From contig CAIWKU010000080.1 of NCBI GenBank assembly GCA_903913355.1, positions 1 through 6,732 on the forward strand: 6,732 nucleotides of DNA, in the 5' to 3' direction. The notes beneath the pieces were generated by a model. The model was not told the DNA's origin and made no database searches. It was given only the letters and a program-made list of their open reading frames with translations. Source of the stretch: an uncultured Bacteroidota bacterium. GTDB taxonomy: Bacteria > Bacteroidota > Bacteroidia > Chitinophagales > Chitinophagaceae. The position numbers and the translations under genes were made by a program. Shown piece after piece: positions 6,078-6,732 of the stretch. Each line of letters starts with the position of its first letter. The first letter of the stretch is position 1.

Positions 6078-6732
6078 ATGGCAGCTGCAATCCCTCCTAA
6101 AGTCACAAAATGGTTTGATGTATTTGTATCTATTGCCGCTGCGGTGGTAATTTATGGTGCTTTACAGAAATTGTTACACTCCGATATTGCTGATATCATG
6201 TTAAAGATCGGGTTAACGGTAGAAGCCGTTATCTTTTTAGGATATGGGGTACTCTATATTATCTACCCGGCTATTGATGACCATGAAGTGCATTTGCCGG
6301 GTAAAGAAGAAAAAGAAAATACTGCTTTAAAAAGCATGGAGAAAATGTTGAGTGAAGCAGATATTACACCCGCCAGTCTTTCTAAACTGAGTGCCGGTTT
6401 CCAGAAACTGGGAACTACGGTTACACAGATTTCTGAAGTGGGTGATGTAGTAAAATCGACTTCCGATTTCTCTAATAAAACCAAAGAAGCGACTATTGCA
6501 TTGGGCTCAATCAAAGATGCCGCCAATGTTGCCTCACAATCACTTGCCGGTTTTCATGGTGCTTCAGATAGTACCAAAGAGTTTCATGTACAGATGCAGT
6601 CATTGACTAAAAATTTGTCGTCATTAAATACAATTTACGAGCTGGAATTACAGGAAAGCAATAATCACCTGAAAGCATTGAACCAGTTTTATGGTAAACT
6701 GGCGCAGGCATCCACCGCAATGGCGGGTAGTG
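6078..6732 (+). CDS. gldL: GldL, type IX secretion / gliding motor inner-membrane protein (truncated by window edge)
   Basis: GldL with GldM forms the proton-motive-force-driven motor of T9SS and gliding in the cytoplasmic membrane. The first 218 residues are present, with no stop before the edge. ATG 6078 follows the A-rich leader AACTAAAAGACAAGATA. Two transmembrane helices lie at about 14-33 and 38-63, then a long cytoplasmic, Ser/Lys-rich, probably helical domain. From memory of Flavobacterium johnsoniae GldL, GALFKITH and IGLVTEALIF align with GALQKLLH (27-34) and IGLTVEAVIF (44-53). K31, H34 and E49 therefore correspond to its K27, H30 and E49, of which Glu49 is proposed as the proton-carrying residue. 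The family block LNTIYELELQESNNHLKALN (183-202) is also present. The turn between H34 and E49 is about four residues shorter than I recall in F. johnsoniae. It lies 98 bases after gldK, and gldM should follow. Confidence 0.94.
   Translation, partial: MAAAIPPKVTKWFDVFVSIAAAVVIYGALQKLLHSDIADIMLKIGLTVEAVIFLGYGVLYIIYPAIDDHEVHLPGKEEKENTALKSMEKMLSEADITPASLSKLSAGFQKLGTTVTQISEVGDVVKSTSDFSNKTKEATIALGSIKDAANVASQSLAGFHGASDSTKEFHVQMQSLTKNLSSLNTIYELELQESNNHLKALNQFYGKLAQASTAMAGS

Noticed and set aside
6263..6526. An 87-codon minus-strand ORF opposite gldL.
   Set aside because: The plus-strand frame carries clear GldL sequence throughout; the antisense product is unrecognisable.
1..6732. A search for a defence system, mobile element, CRISPR array, tRNA or other novel cassette.
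   Set aside because: All long frames belong to recognisable chromosomal families, there are no long repeats or integration marks, and the intergenic regions are short.

Overview
The window looks like chromosomal DNA from a Bacteroidota bacterium, most likely the Chitinophagaceae/Chitinophagales side of the phylum. The evidence is gliding/type IX secretion genes (gldK then gldL), a DUF4271 membrane-protein gene directly before hemD (a pairing I recall as typical of Bacteroidota), several matches to the Bacteroidota -7 promoter box TAnnTTTG, and gene starts without Shine-Dalgarno sequences but with A-rich leaders. The family-level placement is an inference from protein style and was not tested.

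Layout. Positions 1-379 (minus strand) hold the N-terminal 126 codons of hemW, a radical-SAM heme chaperone, which runs off the left edge. A 127-base divergent intergenic region follows. On the plus strand come a DUF4271 integral membrane protein with a signal peptide (507-1544, TTG start) and, 25 bases later, uroporphyrinogen-III synthase hemD (1570-2373). A strong intrinsic terminator (2400-2423) closes that pair. Next is a long cytoplasmic thioredoxin-domain protein of the YyaL/SPATA20 (DUF255) family (2465-4519). A 182-base intergenic region then carries a direct repeat, a perfect palindrome and a clear -7 box in front of gldK (4702-5979), an outer-membrane lipoprotein of the type IX secretion system (T9SS). 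Then comes gldL (6078 to the right edge), the cytoplasmic-membrane motor subunit. The gldM and gldN genes would be expected just beyond the edge.

How they work together. Two themes are visible: tetrapyrrole metabolism (hemW and hemD, in divergent units) and T9SS/gliding (gldK and gldL). GldL with GldM forms the proton-driven motor in the inner membrane, and GldK with GldN forms the periplasmic ring attached to the outer membrane. The YyaL/SPATA20-like protein lies between the two themes with no obvious functional link to either.

I do not see a previously undescribed system. There are no mobile elements, CRISPR arrays, tRNA or rRNA genes, frameshifts or pseudogenes. The best leads are the operator-like palindrome at the gldK promoter, the two cysteine pairs of the YyaL-like protein, and the uncharacterised DUF4271-hemD pair. 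No stretch longer than 300 bases lacks a gene.
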